DNA of 64,000 bases from Sphingomonas gellani (GCF_900110035.1 NZ_FOCF01000001.1:124001-188000); one strand, 5' to 3'. Numbered from the stretch's first letter, positions 51,718-59,158 are shown. The notes: generated from the sequence alone by a model not told the origin. Numbers and translations are program-made.

Positions 51718-51743
51718 CCGGCGGGGCGCTTGCACCCCGCCGG
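51718..51743. other. Intercistronic hairpin between decarboxylase and DHS-like genes
   Basis: CCGGCGGGG (51718-51726) pairs exactly with CCCCGCCGG (51735-51743) over an 8-base loop. It lies about 24 bases after the decarboxylase stop on the minus strand and 60 bases before the DHS-like start. There is no T run, so partial termination or mRNA processing is more likely than a full stop. Confidence 0.5.
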
Positions 51744-51766
51744 CCGGTCATTGTGATCGCGCTGTC

Positions 51767-52996
51767 TTACAGCTTGACGACGTTGCTGGCCATGTCGGCC
51801 ACGGCGGATCGGTCGCTGTCCATATAGAGCGAGGCCATCGGCTCGTCGGTCAGCACGACCGTCTGTTCGGACGTGAAGCCGTTGAACGCGGTCCGCATCG
51901 CCGCCCCATAGGCGCCGAGCATCCCGATCTCGATGAAGTCGCCCGCGCCCACGTCGGCCGGCAACTCGAACGGCCCGGCCATGTGGTCGAGGTCGTCGCA
52001 GGTCGGCCCGTAGAAGCTGAACGGATGGTCGCGCACCGTCGATTCCGGCTCACGCAGCAGCTTCACCGGGAAACGCCAGCCGATATGCGCCGCATCGAAC
52101 AACGCGCCGTAAGCACCGTCGTTGATGTACAGTTCGTTGCCCCGACGCTTTTCGACGCGGACCAGCAGGGAGGAATATTCCGCGCACAGCGCCCGGCCCG
52201 GCTCCGCCCACAATTCGGCGGAGTAGGAGATGGGCAGGCTCTCGAACGCGCGGCCGATCACCTCGAAATACCGCTCCAGCGCCGGCGGCTCCATGCCGGG
52301 ATAGACGGACGGGAAGCCACCGCCGACGTCGATCACGTCCACCGTCACCGCCGCCTCGACGATCGCCTGGCGCACGCGCTCCATCGCCTGAGCATAGGCG
52401 TCGGGCGACATCGCCTGGCTGCCGACATGGAAGCAGATGCCGAGCGCGTCGGCCGCCTGGCGTGCCGCGAACAGCAGCGCCTTCGCCTCGTGCGGGGCGA
52501 CCCCGAACTTGGAGGCGAGGCTGAGCTTGGAATGTTCGGACGACACGCGCAGCCGCACGCACAGCGTCAGGTCGGACGCATGACGCGTCGCGCGCTGCAC
52601 TTTTTCCAGTTCCTCGAGCGAATCGAGGCTGAACACGCGCACGCCGTGCGTGAAATACGCCTCGGCGATCGCTTCCTCGGCCTTGACCGGGTGCATGAAG
52701 CAGAGCGTCGCATCGGGCAGGGTACGCGCGACCAGCCGCACCTCCGCGATGGAGGCGACGTCGAAATGCGTGATGCCATTGTCCCACAGGATCTGGATCA
52801 GTTCGGGCGACGGATTCGCCTTCACCGCATACATCGAGCGGCCCGGAAACTTCTCCGAAAAGAAGCGGGCGGCCCGCGCCGCGGCGTGGGGACGAGTCAG
52901 CGTAACCGGCTGAACGGGCGACAATGCCTGCGCAACGTCAAGGGCGTTGCGGAAGGAGGCGGCAGCTAGCCCCAGCGCGCGATGATGCTTGTGCAA
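51767..52996 (-). CDS. Type III PLP-dependent decarboxylase (ornithine/lysine decarboxylase family)
   Basis: A 409-residue alanine-racemase-fold decarboxylase of the eukaryotic ODC type. The PLP lysine is Lys59 in MYAVKANPS. HVGSQ and DVGGGFPSVYPG hold phosphate and substrate, and the specificity helix region reads EPGRALCAEYS. The active-site Cys and Asp are in FYGPTCDDLD. It would make putrescine or cadaverine. The start is TTG 52996: GGAGGT lies 8 bases upstream and no ATG is available. It is co-directional with the DHS-like gene, and together they suggest a polyamine route. Confidence 0.9.
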   Translation of the reverse strand: MHKHHRALGLAAASFRNALDVAQALSPVQPVTLTRPHAAARAARFFSEKFPGRSMYAVKANPSPELIQILWDNGITHFDVASIAEVRLVARTLPDATLCFMHPVKAEEAIAEAYFTHGVRVFSLDSLEELEKVQRATRHASDLTLCVRLRVSSEHSKLSLASKFGVAPHEAKALLFAARQAADALGICFHVGSQAMSPDAYAQAMERVRQAIVEAAVTVDVIDVGGGFPSVYPGMEPPALERYFEVIGRAFESLPISYSAELWAEPGRALCAEYSSLLVRVEKRRGNELYINDGAYGALFDAAHIGWRFPVKLLREPESTVRDHPFSFYGPTCDDLDHMAGPFELPADVGAGDFIEIGMLGAYGAAMRTAFNGFTSEQTVVLTDEPMASLYMDSDRSAVADMASNVVKL

Positions 52997-52997
52997 T

Positions 52998-53063
52998 TCA
53001 AGGGACCTCCAAGTGCCTTGCGGCGACGACGTTCGAAAGCTGCCTTGCGGTTGGAAGTCCCAT
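52998..53063 (-). other. Candidate upstream ORF (leader peptide) before the decarboxylase
   Basis: A 21-codon ORF reads from ATG 53063 to TGA at 53000-52998. Its stop ends one base before the TTG start of the decarboxylase, and its body covers the decarboxylase ribosome-binding site. It contains two copies of GCA-AGG-CA, each with the rare arginine codon AGG. An in-frame ATG at 53084 would extend it to 28 residues. No good ribosome-binding site is seen, so it is only a hypothesis. Leader peptides that sense ornithine before decarboxylase genes are known in enterobacteria (speF). Confidence 0.3.
53014..53050. repeat. Direct repeat TGCCTTGCGG in the decarboxylase leader
   Basis: The 10-mer TGCCTTGCGG occurs at 53014-53023 and again at 53041-53050, 27 bp apart. 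It sits between the divergent decarboxylase and threonine-dehydratase-like genes. It could be a paired regulator site or part of the candidate leader ORF. Confidence 0.55.
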
Positions 53064-53136
53064 GGGGCAGCGGACGGCGCACATAGGATCGACTATCCCG
53101 GCTGTAAAGCGGTCGAATCCGGGTGGAGGATGAATT

Positions 53137-54099
53137 GTGACGATTGTGCGACGACCCACCGCGGCGGGTGTTCGGGACGGGGCCGCGAAGGTGGCGGCGA
53201 TCCTGCCGCCGACGCCCCTGTTGGTCCATGAAATCAAGGGGATACCCATCTGCTTCAAGGTCGAATCGCTGCAACCCGTCGGTGCGTTCAAGATCCGTGG
53301 CGCGTGGCATCGGCTGACCGAGTTGGACGACGCGGCGCGAGGTCGGGGGGTCGTCGCGTTCTCGTCGGGCAATCATGCGCAGGGCGTCGCCTGGGCTGCG
53401 CGTCGGCTGGGGATCGCGGCGACGATCGTGATGCCGGCCGACGCGCCGCGCGCGAAGCGGGAGGGCACGATCAAGCTGGGCGCGGAGGTGGTCGACTATG
53501 ACCGCGCCGCCGAAAGCCGGGAGGCGATCGCCGCCCGACTCGCCGAGGCGCGCGGGGCGACGCTGGTGCCAAGCTTCGACGATCCGTGGATCATCGAGGG
53601 GCAGGGATCGGCGGGCGTCGAGGCGCGCGCGCAGATGCAGGCGGCCGGCCTGGCTGAGCCGAAGCAGGTGATCGTGCCATGTGGGGGCGGCGGACTGGCG
53701 GCGGGAACCGCGCTGGCGTTGCCCGAGGCGCGGATCGTCGTCGCGGAGCCGCAGGGCTGGGATGACATGGGACGCAGCCTGGAGGCGGGCTGCATCGAGC
53801 CTGTCGGAGCCAATCCGCCCACCACCGCCTGCGACGCGTTGCAGACGATGCGGGTGTCGTCGTTGACCTTTGACGTCCTCGCGGGACGTGGCGCGCGCGG
53901 GGTGGCCGTGTCGGAGGAGCAAACCGCGTCGGCGCAACGCTGGGCGGCGGAGCGGCTGCGGCTGGTGGTGGAGCCGGGTGGCGCGGTGGCGCTGGCGGCG
54001 TGCCTGTCCGGTCGTGTCGACCTGACGCCCGGCACGCTGGTGATCCTGTCTGGGGGCAATGTCGACATGGCGGCCTATGCACGGGTGCTGGGCCGATGA
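53137..54099 (+). CDS. Threonine/serine dehydratase-like PLP enzyme
   Basis: A 320-residue fold-II PLP enzyme. PLP Lys52 is in GAFKIRGA, SSGNHAQGVAWAA binds substrate, and the glycine phosphate loop is VPCGGGGLAAG. LSGGNVD closes the C-terminal end. There is no ACT regulatory domain, so it resembles catabolic threonine dehydratases or serine racemases. It would deaminate Thr/Ser to 2-oxo acids. The GTG start has GGAGGAT upstream. It is divergent from the polyamine genes. Confidence 0.85.
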   Translation: MTIVRRPTAAGVRDGAAKVAAILPPTPLLVHEIKGIPICFKVESLQPVGAFKIRGAWHRLTELDDAARGRGVVAFSSGNHAQGVAWAARRLGIAATIVMPADAPRAKREGTIKLGAEVVDYDRAAESREAIAARLAEARGATLVPSFDDPWIIEGQGSAGVEARAQMQAAGLAEPKQVIVPCGGGGLAAGTALALPEARIVVAEPQGWDDMGRSLEAGCIEPVGANPPTTACDALQTMRVSSLTFDVLAGRGARGVAVSEEQTASAQRWAAERLRLVVEPGGAVALAACLSGRVDLTPGTLVILSGGNVDMAAYARVLGR

Positions 54100-54287
54100 C
54101 GGCGGCACTGCCCGGTCCCCTTACCGGCGTCGCGGCGGCGGCACCGGCGATTGCCATGCTGGCGGTGTTCGCCTGCGGTATCGGCGGTGTGGTCATGATC
54201 GCGAGGGGGAAGGAGCGGCGAAAGGGCATCCTGCTGCTGGTCGCGGCGGCCGTGCTGCTGGCCAATGTGCTGATCTGGACGCTGTAG
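54096..54287 (+). CDS. Small two-helix membrane protein
   Basis: A 63-residue hydrophobic protein with helices near 12-36 and 45-62 and a basic turn between (RGKERRKG). ATG 54096 overlaps the stop of the dehydratase-like gene (ATGA), so it is co-translated. I do not recognise a function. Confidence 0.6.
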   Translation: MTAALPGPLTGVAAAAPAIAMLAVFACGIGGVVMIARGKERRKGILLLVAAAVLLANVLIWTL

Positions 54288-54382
54288 AATGCGCTTTCGT
54301 ATCAAAAGATTGCGGCGGGGAGGGATCGACCGCGCTTCCGAACGGTTAATCTGCATCAACCATCGAGGATGCCGAGGAGCGT

Positions 54383-54733
54383 ATGTGTCACGTCCTGGTC
54401 ATTGAAGACGAGCCAATGGTCGCGATGTTGTTGCAGGACCTGTTCGAGGAAGTGGGCGCGACATCCTTCGCTTTCGCCGCGACCGAGCGGGACGCGGTGT
54501 GTCTGGCGCGCGAGCATCAGCCCAATCTGATCGCGTCGGACGTGCATCTGCTGGAGGGCACCGGGCCCGCCGCCGTGAAACAGATTCAGGATGAACTGGG
54601 CGACGTGCCCGTCATCTTCATCACCGCCACGCCCGAGGATTGCGCCCCATGCCAGCCGCCGGGCGTGGTGCTGATGAAGCCGATCAATGCGCGCGAGGTC
54701 AAAAGCGCGTTCTGCGAACTCGCCCCGCTCTGA
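54383..54733 (+). CDS. Single-domain response regulator
   Basis: A 116-residue CheY-like receiver with no output domain. The acidic pocket is Glu8, Asp9 and Glu10, the phospho-acceptor Asp53 lies in IASDVHLLEG, the switch threonine is in FITATPED, and Lys is in LMKPIN. It would relay or sink phosphoryl groups from a histidine kinase; none is encoded in the window. An imperfect palindrome GGTTAAT-CTGC-ATCAACC lies just upstream (54344-54361). Confidence 0.85.
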   Translation: MCHVLVIEDEPMVAMLLQDLFEEVGATSFAFAATERDAVCLAREHQPNLIASDVHLLEGTGPAAVKQIQDELGDVPVIFITATPEDCAPCQPPGVVLMKPINAREVKSAFCELAPL

Positions 54734-54745
54734 ACGGGGAAGGAT

Positions 54746-55402
54746 TCAACGGATCGGCGAGTTTGGATCGAGCCGCATGTCCAGATACTTGTCCACAGAC
54801 CCCATCAGCTGCGGCATCTCATGCTCGAAGAAGTGGTTCGCCTTCGGAATCGTGTCGTGGTGAATGGTGATGTGCTTCTGCGTACGGAGCTTGTCGACCA
54901 GCTTCTGCGTCGCGGCCGGGGTCGCCACCTCGTCGCCTTCACCCTGGATGATGATTCCCGATGACGGGCAGGGGGCCAGGAAGGTGAAGTCGTACATGTT
55001 GGCTGGCGGTGCGACAGAGATGAAGCCGCGAATCTCCGGCCGCCGCATCAACAGCTGCATGCCGATCCACGCGCCGAAGCTGACACCCGCGATCCAGGTC
55101 TGCTGCGCCTCCGGGTGAAAGCTCTGCACCCAATCGAGCGCCGACGCCGCATCGGACAACTCGCCCACGCCATTGTCGAACGTCCCCTGGCTCTTGCCGA
55201 CGCCGCGGAAGTTGAAGCGCAAGGTTGCGAAACCGCGCCGCTGGAACGTCTTGTAGAGCTCCTGCACGATACGGTTGTTCATGGTGCCGCCCGACGACGG
55301 GTGCGGATGCAGAATCATGGCGACGGGCGCGCGCGGGCGGGGCGCGGGGGCGAAACGCCCTTCCAGGCGACCCTCGGGGCCGGGGAAAATCACTTCGGGC
55401 AT
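54746..55402 (-). CDS. Alpha/beta hydrolase (dienelactone hydrolase-like)
   Basis: A 218-residue hydrolase. HPHPSSGGTMNNR (about 30-42) forms the oxyanion region, LRFNFRGVGKSQG precedes the elbow GVSFGAW with the nucleophile Ser, Asp is near QGEGDEVATP, and His is in PKANHFF. Start ATG 55402 gives the standard N-terminus MPEVIFPGPEG; longer in-frame starts lack support. It is divergent from the cysteine desulfurase genes, a pairing that may be functional but is not proven. The substrate is unknown. Confidence 0.8.
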   Translation of the reverse strand: MPEVIFPGPEGRLEGRFAPAPRPRAPVAMILHPHPSSGGTMNNRIVQELYKTFQRRGFATLRFNFRGVGKSQGTFDNGVGELSDAASALDWVQSFHPEAQQTWIAGVSFGAWIGMQLLMRRPEIRGFISVAPPANMYDFTFLAPCPSSGIIIQGEGDEVATPAATQKLVDKLRTQKHITIHHDTIPKANHFFEHEMPQLMGSVDKYLDMRLDPNSPIR

Positions 55403-55497
55403 AGCAGGACCTTGAGCGAAGACGGAACAGGGAACAGCGGGTCGAACCCGCCGGATTGCCGCGCTATATAGGGCGGGAACACCGAAATGGAACGTCC

Positions 55498-56568
55498 TTG
55501 GCCAACCGCATCTATCTGGACCACGCCGCCACCACCCCGATGACCCCGGCGGCACGCGCGGCGATGCTGGAGGGCATGGCGCGCTGGGCGAACCCGTCCA
55601 GCCCGCATGCGGAGGGTCGCGCCGCCCGTGCCGCGCTGGAGGAGGCGCGGGCCGCCGTCGCCGCCGCGCATGGATGGACGGGAGAGGTGCTGCTGACCAG
55701 CGGGGCCAGCGAGTCGCTGGGGCTGGCGATCGGCCGTTCGACGTTGCCGGCCGTGGCGATCAGTGCGGTGGAACATGACGCCGCCATTCGCGCCGCCGGT
55801 GACGGCGCGCACGTGATCCGCGTCGGAGCCGACGGGTTGGTGGATCCCGACTCGATCACCAGCCTTCCAGCGGGAACGCTGGTCTGCGTGCAATGGTCGA
55901 ACAGCGAGACCGGGGTGCGCCAGCCGATCGCGCGTATCGCCGAGGCGGCGCACGCGGCCGGGTGTCGCCTGTTGGTCGACGCGGCGCAGATGCCGGCCGG
56001 TGTCGACGCGGAACTGGCAGAGCACGCTGATCTGGTCGCGCTCTCGGCGCACAAGCGCGGTGGGCCACCCGGCGTGGGTGCGCTGCTGGTGCGTGACCTG
56101 TCGCTGATCCGGCCAAGCGGCGGGCAGGAGCGGGGCTATCGACCCGGCACGGAGAACCTGCCGGGCGCGCTGGCCTATGCCGCCGCACTGGCGGAGGCGG
56201 AGCCGATCGGGGACTGGGCGGGGCTTAGGGCGCGGCTGGACGATGCGATCGTTCGGTCGGGCGGCGAGGTGGTTGCGGCCGGATCGCCGCGGCATCCGGC
56301 GGTCGGATCGTACCGGTTGGCGGGCACGCCATCGGCGGCGCAGCTGATCCGACTGGACCTGGCGGGCATCGCCGTGTCCGCGGGCAGCGCATGCGCGAGC
56401 GGCAGCCTGAAACCCAGTCATGTTCTGGCGGCGATGGGATACGCGCCCGATGCCGCGAAAGAGGTGATCCGCGTCAGCTTCGGCCGCACCACGACCCAGG
56501 CGGAGGTCGACGCCTTCATCGCCGCGTGGCGGACGATGGCGCGTGCCACCAATCGTTTCGCCGCCTGA
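55498..56568 (+). CDS. Cysteine desulfurase (first of a tandem pair)
   Basis: A 356-residue class V aminotransferase. The N-terminus IYLDHAATTPM is typical. PLP Lys186 is in SAHKRGGPPG and catalytic Cys299 lies in SAGSACASGS. It would take sulfur from cysteine for Fe-S clusters or tRNA thiolation. The region after the PLP lysine (RGGPPG rather than xxGPKG) and an irregular part near HPAVGSYRLAG show divergence from standard IscS. The start TTG 55498 yields MANRIYLDHA. It is 10 bases from the second desulfurase gene. Confidence 0.85.
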   Translation: MANRIYLDHAATTPMTPAARAAMLEGMARWANPSSPHAEGRAARAALEEARAAVAAAHGWTGEVLLTSGASESLGLAIGRSTLPAVAISAVEHDAAIRAAGDGAHVIRVGADGLVDPDSITSLPAGTLVCVQWSNSETGVRQPIARIAEAAHAAGCRLLVDAAQMPAGVDAELAEHADLVALSAHKRGGPPGVGALLVRDLSLIRPSGGQERGYRPGTENLPGALAYAAALAEAEPIGDWAGLRARLDDAIVRSGGEVVAAGSPRHPAVGSYRLAGTPSAAQLIRLDLAGIAVSAGSACASGSLKPSHVLAAMGYAPDAAKEVIRVSFGRTTTQAEVDAFIAAWRTMARATNRFAA

Positions 56569-56578
56569 TCGCGACGCC

Positions 56579-57796
56579 ATGACCTATCTCGATTATCAGG
56601 CGACGACGCCGCTGGCACCCGAGGCACTGGAGGCAATGCTGCCCTGGCTGCGCGATGGCCACGCCAACCCGCATTCCGCGCATCGGGAAGGGCGTCGCGC
56701 GCGTGCGGCGGTCGAAGTCGCGCGGGATCAGGTGCTGACCGCTCTGGTCGGCGATCCTGTCGTGCCGCATCCCGTCGTCACCGATGGGCTGGAGCCGGGC
56801 GTGGTGAAGGTGCTGGAGAACATGGAGGCCGAGGTCGCCGCCCGCCGCCCCCACGGTCCGGACGCGGGTCGTCTGTTCTTCACCAGCGGCGCCACGGAGG
56901 CGGCGAACTGGGCGATCGCCGGCACCTGGCAGCGACGGCTGGCAACGCGACCGCGGATCGTCACCATAGCGACCGAACATGCCTGCGTTCTCGACACGGT
57001 ACGCGCGCTGGCGGCGCAGGGGGCGGAGGTCGTCGTGCTGCCGGTGGACGGCGTCGGACTGGTGGACATGGACGCGGCAGCTGCGGCGATCGACGACCGT
57101 ACCGCGCTGGTCGCGGCGATGCTGGCCAACAACGAGATCGGCACGATCCAGCGGATCGAGGCACTCGGCCGGCTCGCGGGGCGTGCCGGCGCGACCATGT
57201 TCTGCGACGCCGTGCAGGGCTGGGGTCGCGTTCCGTTGCCGTTATGGGCCTGCGACCTCGTCGCGGTGTCGGCGCACAAGGTCTATGGGCCCAAGGGGAT
57301 CGGCGCGCTGTGGGTACGCCACGGCCACGAACCCGATGCCCTGCTGCATGGTGGCGGACAGGAGGGCGGCATCCGTTCGGGAACGCTCAGCCCGGCGCTG
57401 TGCGCGGGTTTCGGGGCGGCCGCCGCAAGCCTGGCCAGCGACGATATCGGCTGGACGGAGGAATTGTGGCGGATCGCGCTTGATCGTCTGCGCGGGCCGG
57501 AATGGCTGCTCAACGGCGACCGGGTGCAACGATACCGTGGCAATATCAACGTCCGCCGCGCCGGTCTGGATGTCGGGCGTCTGATGAGTGACGTGCGCGA
57601 CGTGGCCTTCTCCGCCGGGTCTGCTTGTGCGAGCGGGTCGGGCCGGCCGAGCCATGTGCTGAAGGCGCTGGGGCTGTCCGATGCGGAGGCGCGATCGTCC
57701 ATCCGCATCGGCTTCGGCCGCTACACGCGCGAGGATGAACTGGCCGAGGCGATCGACCGGATCGCCACCGCCGCCGGGCGGCAGGGTCTGTCATGA
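56579..57796 (+). CDS. Cysteine desulfurase (second of a tandem pair)
   Basis: A 405-residue enzyme of the NifS/IscS group. TYLDYQATTPLAPEALEAM is the N-terminal signature, PLP Lys234 is in SAHKVYGPKG, and catalytic Cys350 is in SAGSACASGSGRPSH. It has an insertion after residue 60 (about 30 residues rich in Val/Pro) compared with the first copy. All catalytic residues are kept. It overlaps the ferredoxin gene by 4 bases. Neither scaffold nor SUF genes are adjacent. Confidence 0.9.
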   Translation: MTYLDYQATTPLAPEALEAMLPWLRDGHANPHSAHREGRRARAAVEVARDQVLTALVGDPVVPHPVVTDGLEPGVVKVLENMEAEVAARRPHGPDAGRLFFTSGATEAANWAIAGTWQRRLATRPRIVTIATEHACVLDTVRALAAQGAEVVVLPVDGVGLVDMDAAAAAIDDRTALVAAMLANNEIGTIQRIEALGRLAGRAGATMFCDAVQGWGRVPLPLWACDLVAVSAHKVYGPKGIGALWVRHGHEPDALLHGGGQEGGIRSGTLSPALCAGFGAAAASLASDDIGWTEELWRIALDRLRGPEWLLNGDRVQRYRGNINVRRAGLDVGRLMSDVRDVAFSAGSACASGSGRPSHVLKALGLSDAEARSSIRIGFGRYTREDELAEAIDRIATAAGRQGLS

Positions 57797-58095
57797 TCGT
57801 GACCTTTGTCGGCAGCGACGGCGAAGCCATGCGGGCGACGGCGGAAGCGGGCGCGCGCCTGCTCGATGTCGCGCAGGCCGCCGGGCAGCCGCTGGAGGGC
57901 ACATGCGACGGGGATATGGCATGTGCCACCTGTCACGTCGTGATCGACGCCGCCGACTTCGCACGCCTGCCACCGGCCAGCGAGGAGGAGGAGGACCTGC
58001 TCGACCTGGCACCGTCCGCGACGCGCACCAGCCGGCTGGCCTGTCAGGTCAGGCTGGACGCGGCACTGGGCGCGATCACCGTCCGCGTACCCTGA
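57793..58095 (+). CDS. 2Fe-2S ferredoxin (adrenodoxin type)
   Basis: A 100-residue ferredoxin. Cluster cysteines are Cys38, Cys44, Cys47 (CDGDMACATC) and Cys84 (LACQV), spaced as in ISC-type/adrenodoxin ferredoxins. The acidic helix EEEEDLLDLA is the usual partner-binding surface. It would feed electrons to Fe-S assembly by the desulfurases or to another oxidoreductase. It ends the three-gene operon. Confidence 0.92.
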   Translation: MIVTFVGSDGEAMRATAEAGARLLDVAQAAGQPLEGTCDGDMACATCHVVIDAADFARLPPASEEEEDLLDLAPSATRTSRLACQVRLDAALGAITVRVP

Positions 58096-58096
58096 C

Positions 58097-58122
58097 GGAA
58101 CAGTGTCAGCGAGGCTGTCGTT
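58097..58122 (+). promoter_or_regulatory. Candidate EcfG (general stress) promoter before the Gly/Tyr-rich exported protein
   Basis: GGAAC (58097-58101) is followed after 17 bases by CGTT (58119-58122), an exact match to GGAAC-N16/17-CGTT. It lies just past the ferredoxin stop and about 98 bases before ATG 58220, which would give a leader of roughly 90 bases. Confidence 0.6.
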
Positions 58123-58219
58123 TTCACAACGGCGGGTTCAGCCGGGATGCATGGGGTGTCGTGCATTTCCCGATCGTGCCCACAGTGTCTGTCGGGCGCG
58201 AGTGAAGGGAGTTGGCCTC

Positions 58220-58546
58220 ATGAAACTGATGGCTCTGCTTGGTGTCGGCGCTCTGGTGGCCGGCACGGTGACCGCGCTTCCGGTGGCGGCGCAGCGTTAC
58301 GATCATGGCTATCGCGACGGGTACCGCGGCCATGACGGCTATCGCGGCGGTCCGGGTTATCGTCACCACGGCTATCGCGGCGGTTATGACCATCGCGGCT
58401 ATCGGGGCGGCTACGGTTATCGCGGTGACTATGGCTATCGTGGCCCGCGTCATGGCTGGCGCGGTTATCGCGGCAGGCCACGCGTCGTGTGCCGGGTGCA
58501 TCGCGGCTATTACGGCCCCGAACGCCGTTGTTTTCAAGCTTACTGA
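58220..58546 (+). CDS. Small exported Gly/Tyr/Arg-rich repeat protein
   Basis: A 108-residue protein. Residues 1-25 are a signal peptide ending PVAAQ. The mature part is a run of HGYRGG/YRGD-like units, then VVCRVHRGYYGPERRCF with two cysteines. AAGGGAG lies upstream of ATG 58220. I do not know a function; such proteins may be envelope or RNA/metal-binding stress proteins. The next gene has a similar signal peptide, so the two may be related. Codon use is normal for the region. Confidence 0.75.
   Translation: MKLMALLGVGALVAGTVTALPVAAQRYDHGYRDGYRGHDGYRGGPGYRHHGYRGGYDHRGYRGGYGYRGDYGYRGPRHGWRGYRGRPRVVCRVHRGYYGPERRCFQAY
58303..58470 (+). repeat. In-gene tandem repeats encoding GYRGG/GYRG units
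   Basis: Units of GGCTATCGCGGC and close variants recur about ten times in phase with the reading frame, at 6- to 21-base intervals. They encode Gly-Tyr-Arg-Gly motifs. Such a tract can change length by slippage or recombination. Confidence 0.7.
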
Positions 58547-58570
58547 TCCGTTCAACCTGGGAGAGACGAT

Positions 58571-58807
58571 ATGAAACTGTTCACCCTTGCAGCAGCCGGC
58601 CTGACCCTGCTGACCGGCCTGGCCCCGGTGGCGATCGCCACACCCGCCGCCGCGCAGCATCGGACGGTGGTGCGGGAGCGCACCGTCGTGCGCCATGACG
58701 ATCGCGGATACCACCACCGTCGCGTCCATACCCGCCGGGTGTGCCAGCGCGAGTGGCGCCATGGTCATCGCGAGCGCGTGTGCCGCACGGTGCGCAGCTA
58801 TCGCTGA
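58571..58807 (+). CDS. Small exported basic protein
   Basis: A 78-residue protein with a signal peptide ending TPAAAQ. The mature part is short and very basic (RTVVRERTVVRHDDRGYHH), with two cysteines in VCQREWRHGHRERVC. It is 24 bases downstream of the Gly/Tyr-rich gene, with GGGAGAG before ATG 58571. The paired cysteines and the similar leader suggest that the two proteins act together. Function unknown. Confidence 0.7.
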   Translation: MKLFTLAAAGLTLLTGLAPVAIATPAAAQHRTVVRERTVVRHDDRGYHHRRVHTRRVCQREWRHGHRERVCRTVRSYR

Positions 58808-58814
58808 TCCCCGC

Positions 58815-58835
58815 CGGCCGGCTATCCACCGGCCG
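58815..58835 (+). terminator. Possible terminator after the small exported protein genes
   Basis: CGGCCGG (58815-58821) pairs with CCGGCCG (58829-58835) over the loop CTATCCA, 8 bases after the stop codon. No T run follows, so it is tentative. Confidence 0.4.
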
Positions 58836-58858
58836 CAATAGAGAACGGGCGGCGCGAC

Positions 58859-58887
58859 TTGATTGCGCCGTCCGCCTCGGCCATAGG
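58859..58887 (+). promoter_or_regulatory. Sigma-70-type promoter of the SRP RNA gene
   Basis: TTGATT (58859-58864) and CATAGG (58882-58887) are 17 bases apart. The RNA would begin at G58894, six bases after the -10 element. Confidence 0.5.
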
Positions 58888-58893
58888 GCGCTT

Positions 58894-58982
58894 GGGAGTC
58901 GGGCGGGCGTGGTCGTCGCCAACCTGGTCAGGGCCGGAAGGCAGCAGCCACAACGATTTCGCCACGGGTCGTTCCGGCTCCC
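58894..58982 (+). ncRNA. ffs: Signal recognition particle RNA (4.5S type)
   Basis: The universal SRP core is present at 58925-58949: GGTCAGGGCCGGAAGGCAGC, with the GGAA tetraloop and the asymmetric internal loop for Ffh binding. The ends GGGAGTCGG (58894-58902) and CCGGCTCCC (58974-58982) pair to close the hairpin. The RNA joins Ffh to target membrane proteins. It lies upstream of dnaX, a position seen in other bacteria. The exact 3' end may be a few bases further. Confidence 0.92.
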
Positions 58983-59158
58983 ACCTCTTTACACCGCGGT
59001 AAGCGCCCTTGTTGGTGTCTCTGCCTTCCTGATGGGGGCATTCCGTTTGGCGCGCCCATTGCCAGGTGGCCGCGGCTGACACGCATAAGCCCGCTCGGCG
59101 TCGGCTCCACAAGCTTCCCCTTCGACTCTCGGCCCCGCGCCTCTATATGGGCGGCGTA

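Noticed and set aside
54344-54361. CtrA-like motif (TTAA with a second half TCAA) before the response regulator
   Set aside because: The second half departs from TTAA and the spacing is 6 rather than 7 bases. It is noted as an imperfect palindrome only.
58303-58470. Repeats that at first resemble a CRISPR or satellite array
   Set aside because: The units are short, degenerate and in phase with a reading frame that has a signal peptide. There are no unique spacers and no cas genes.
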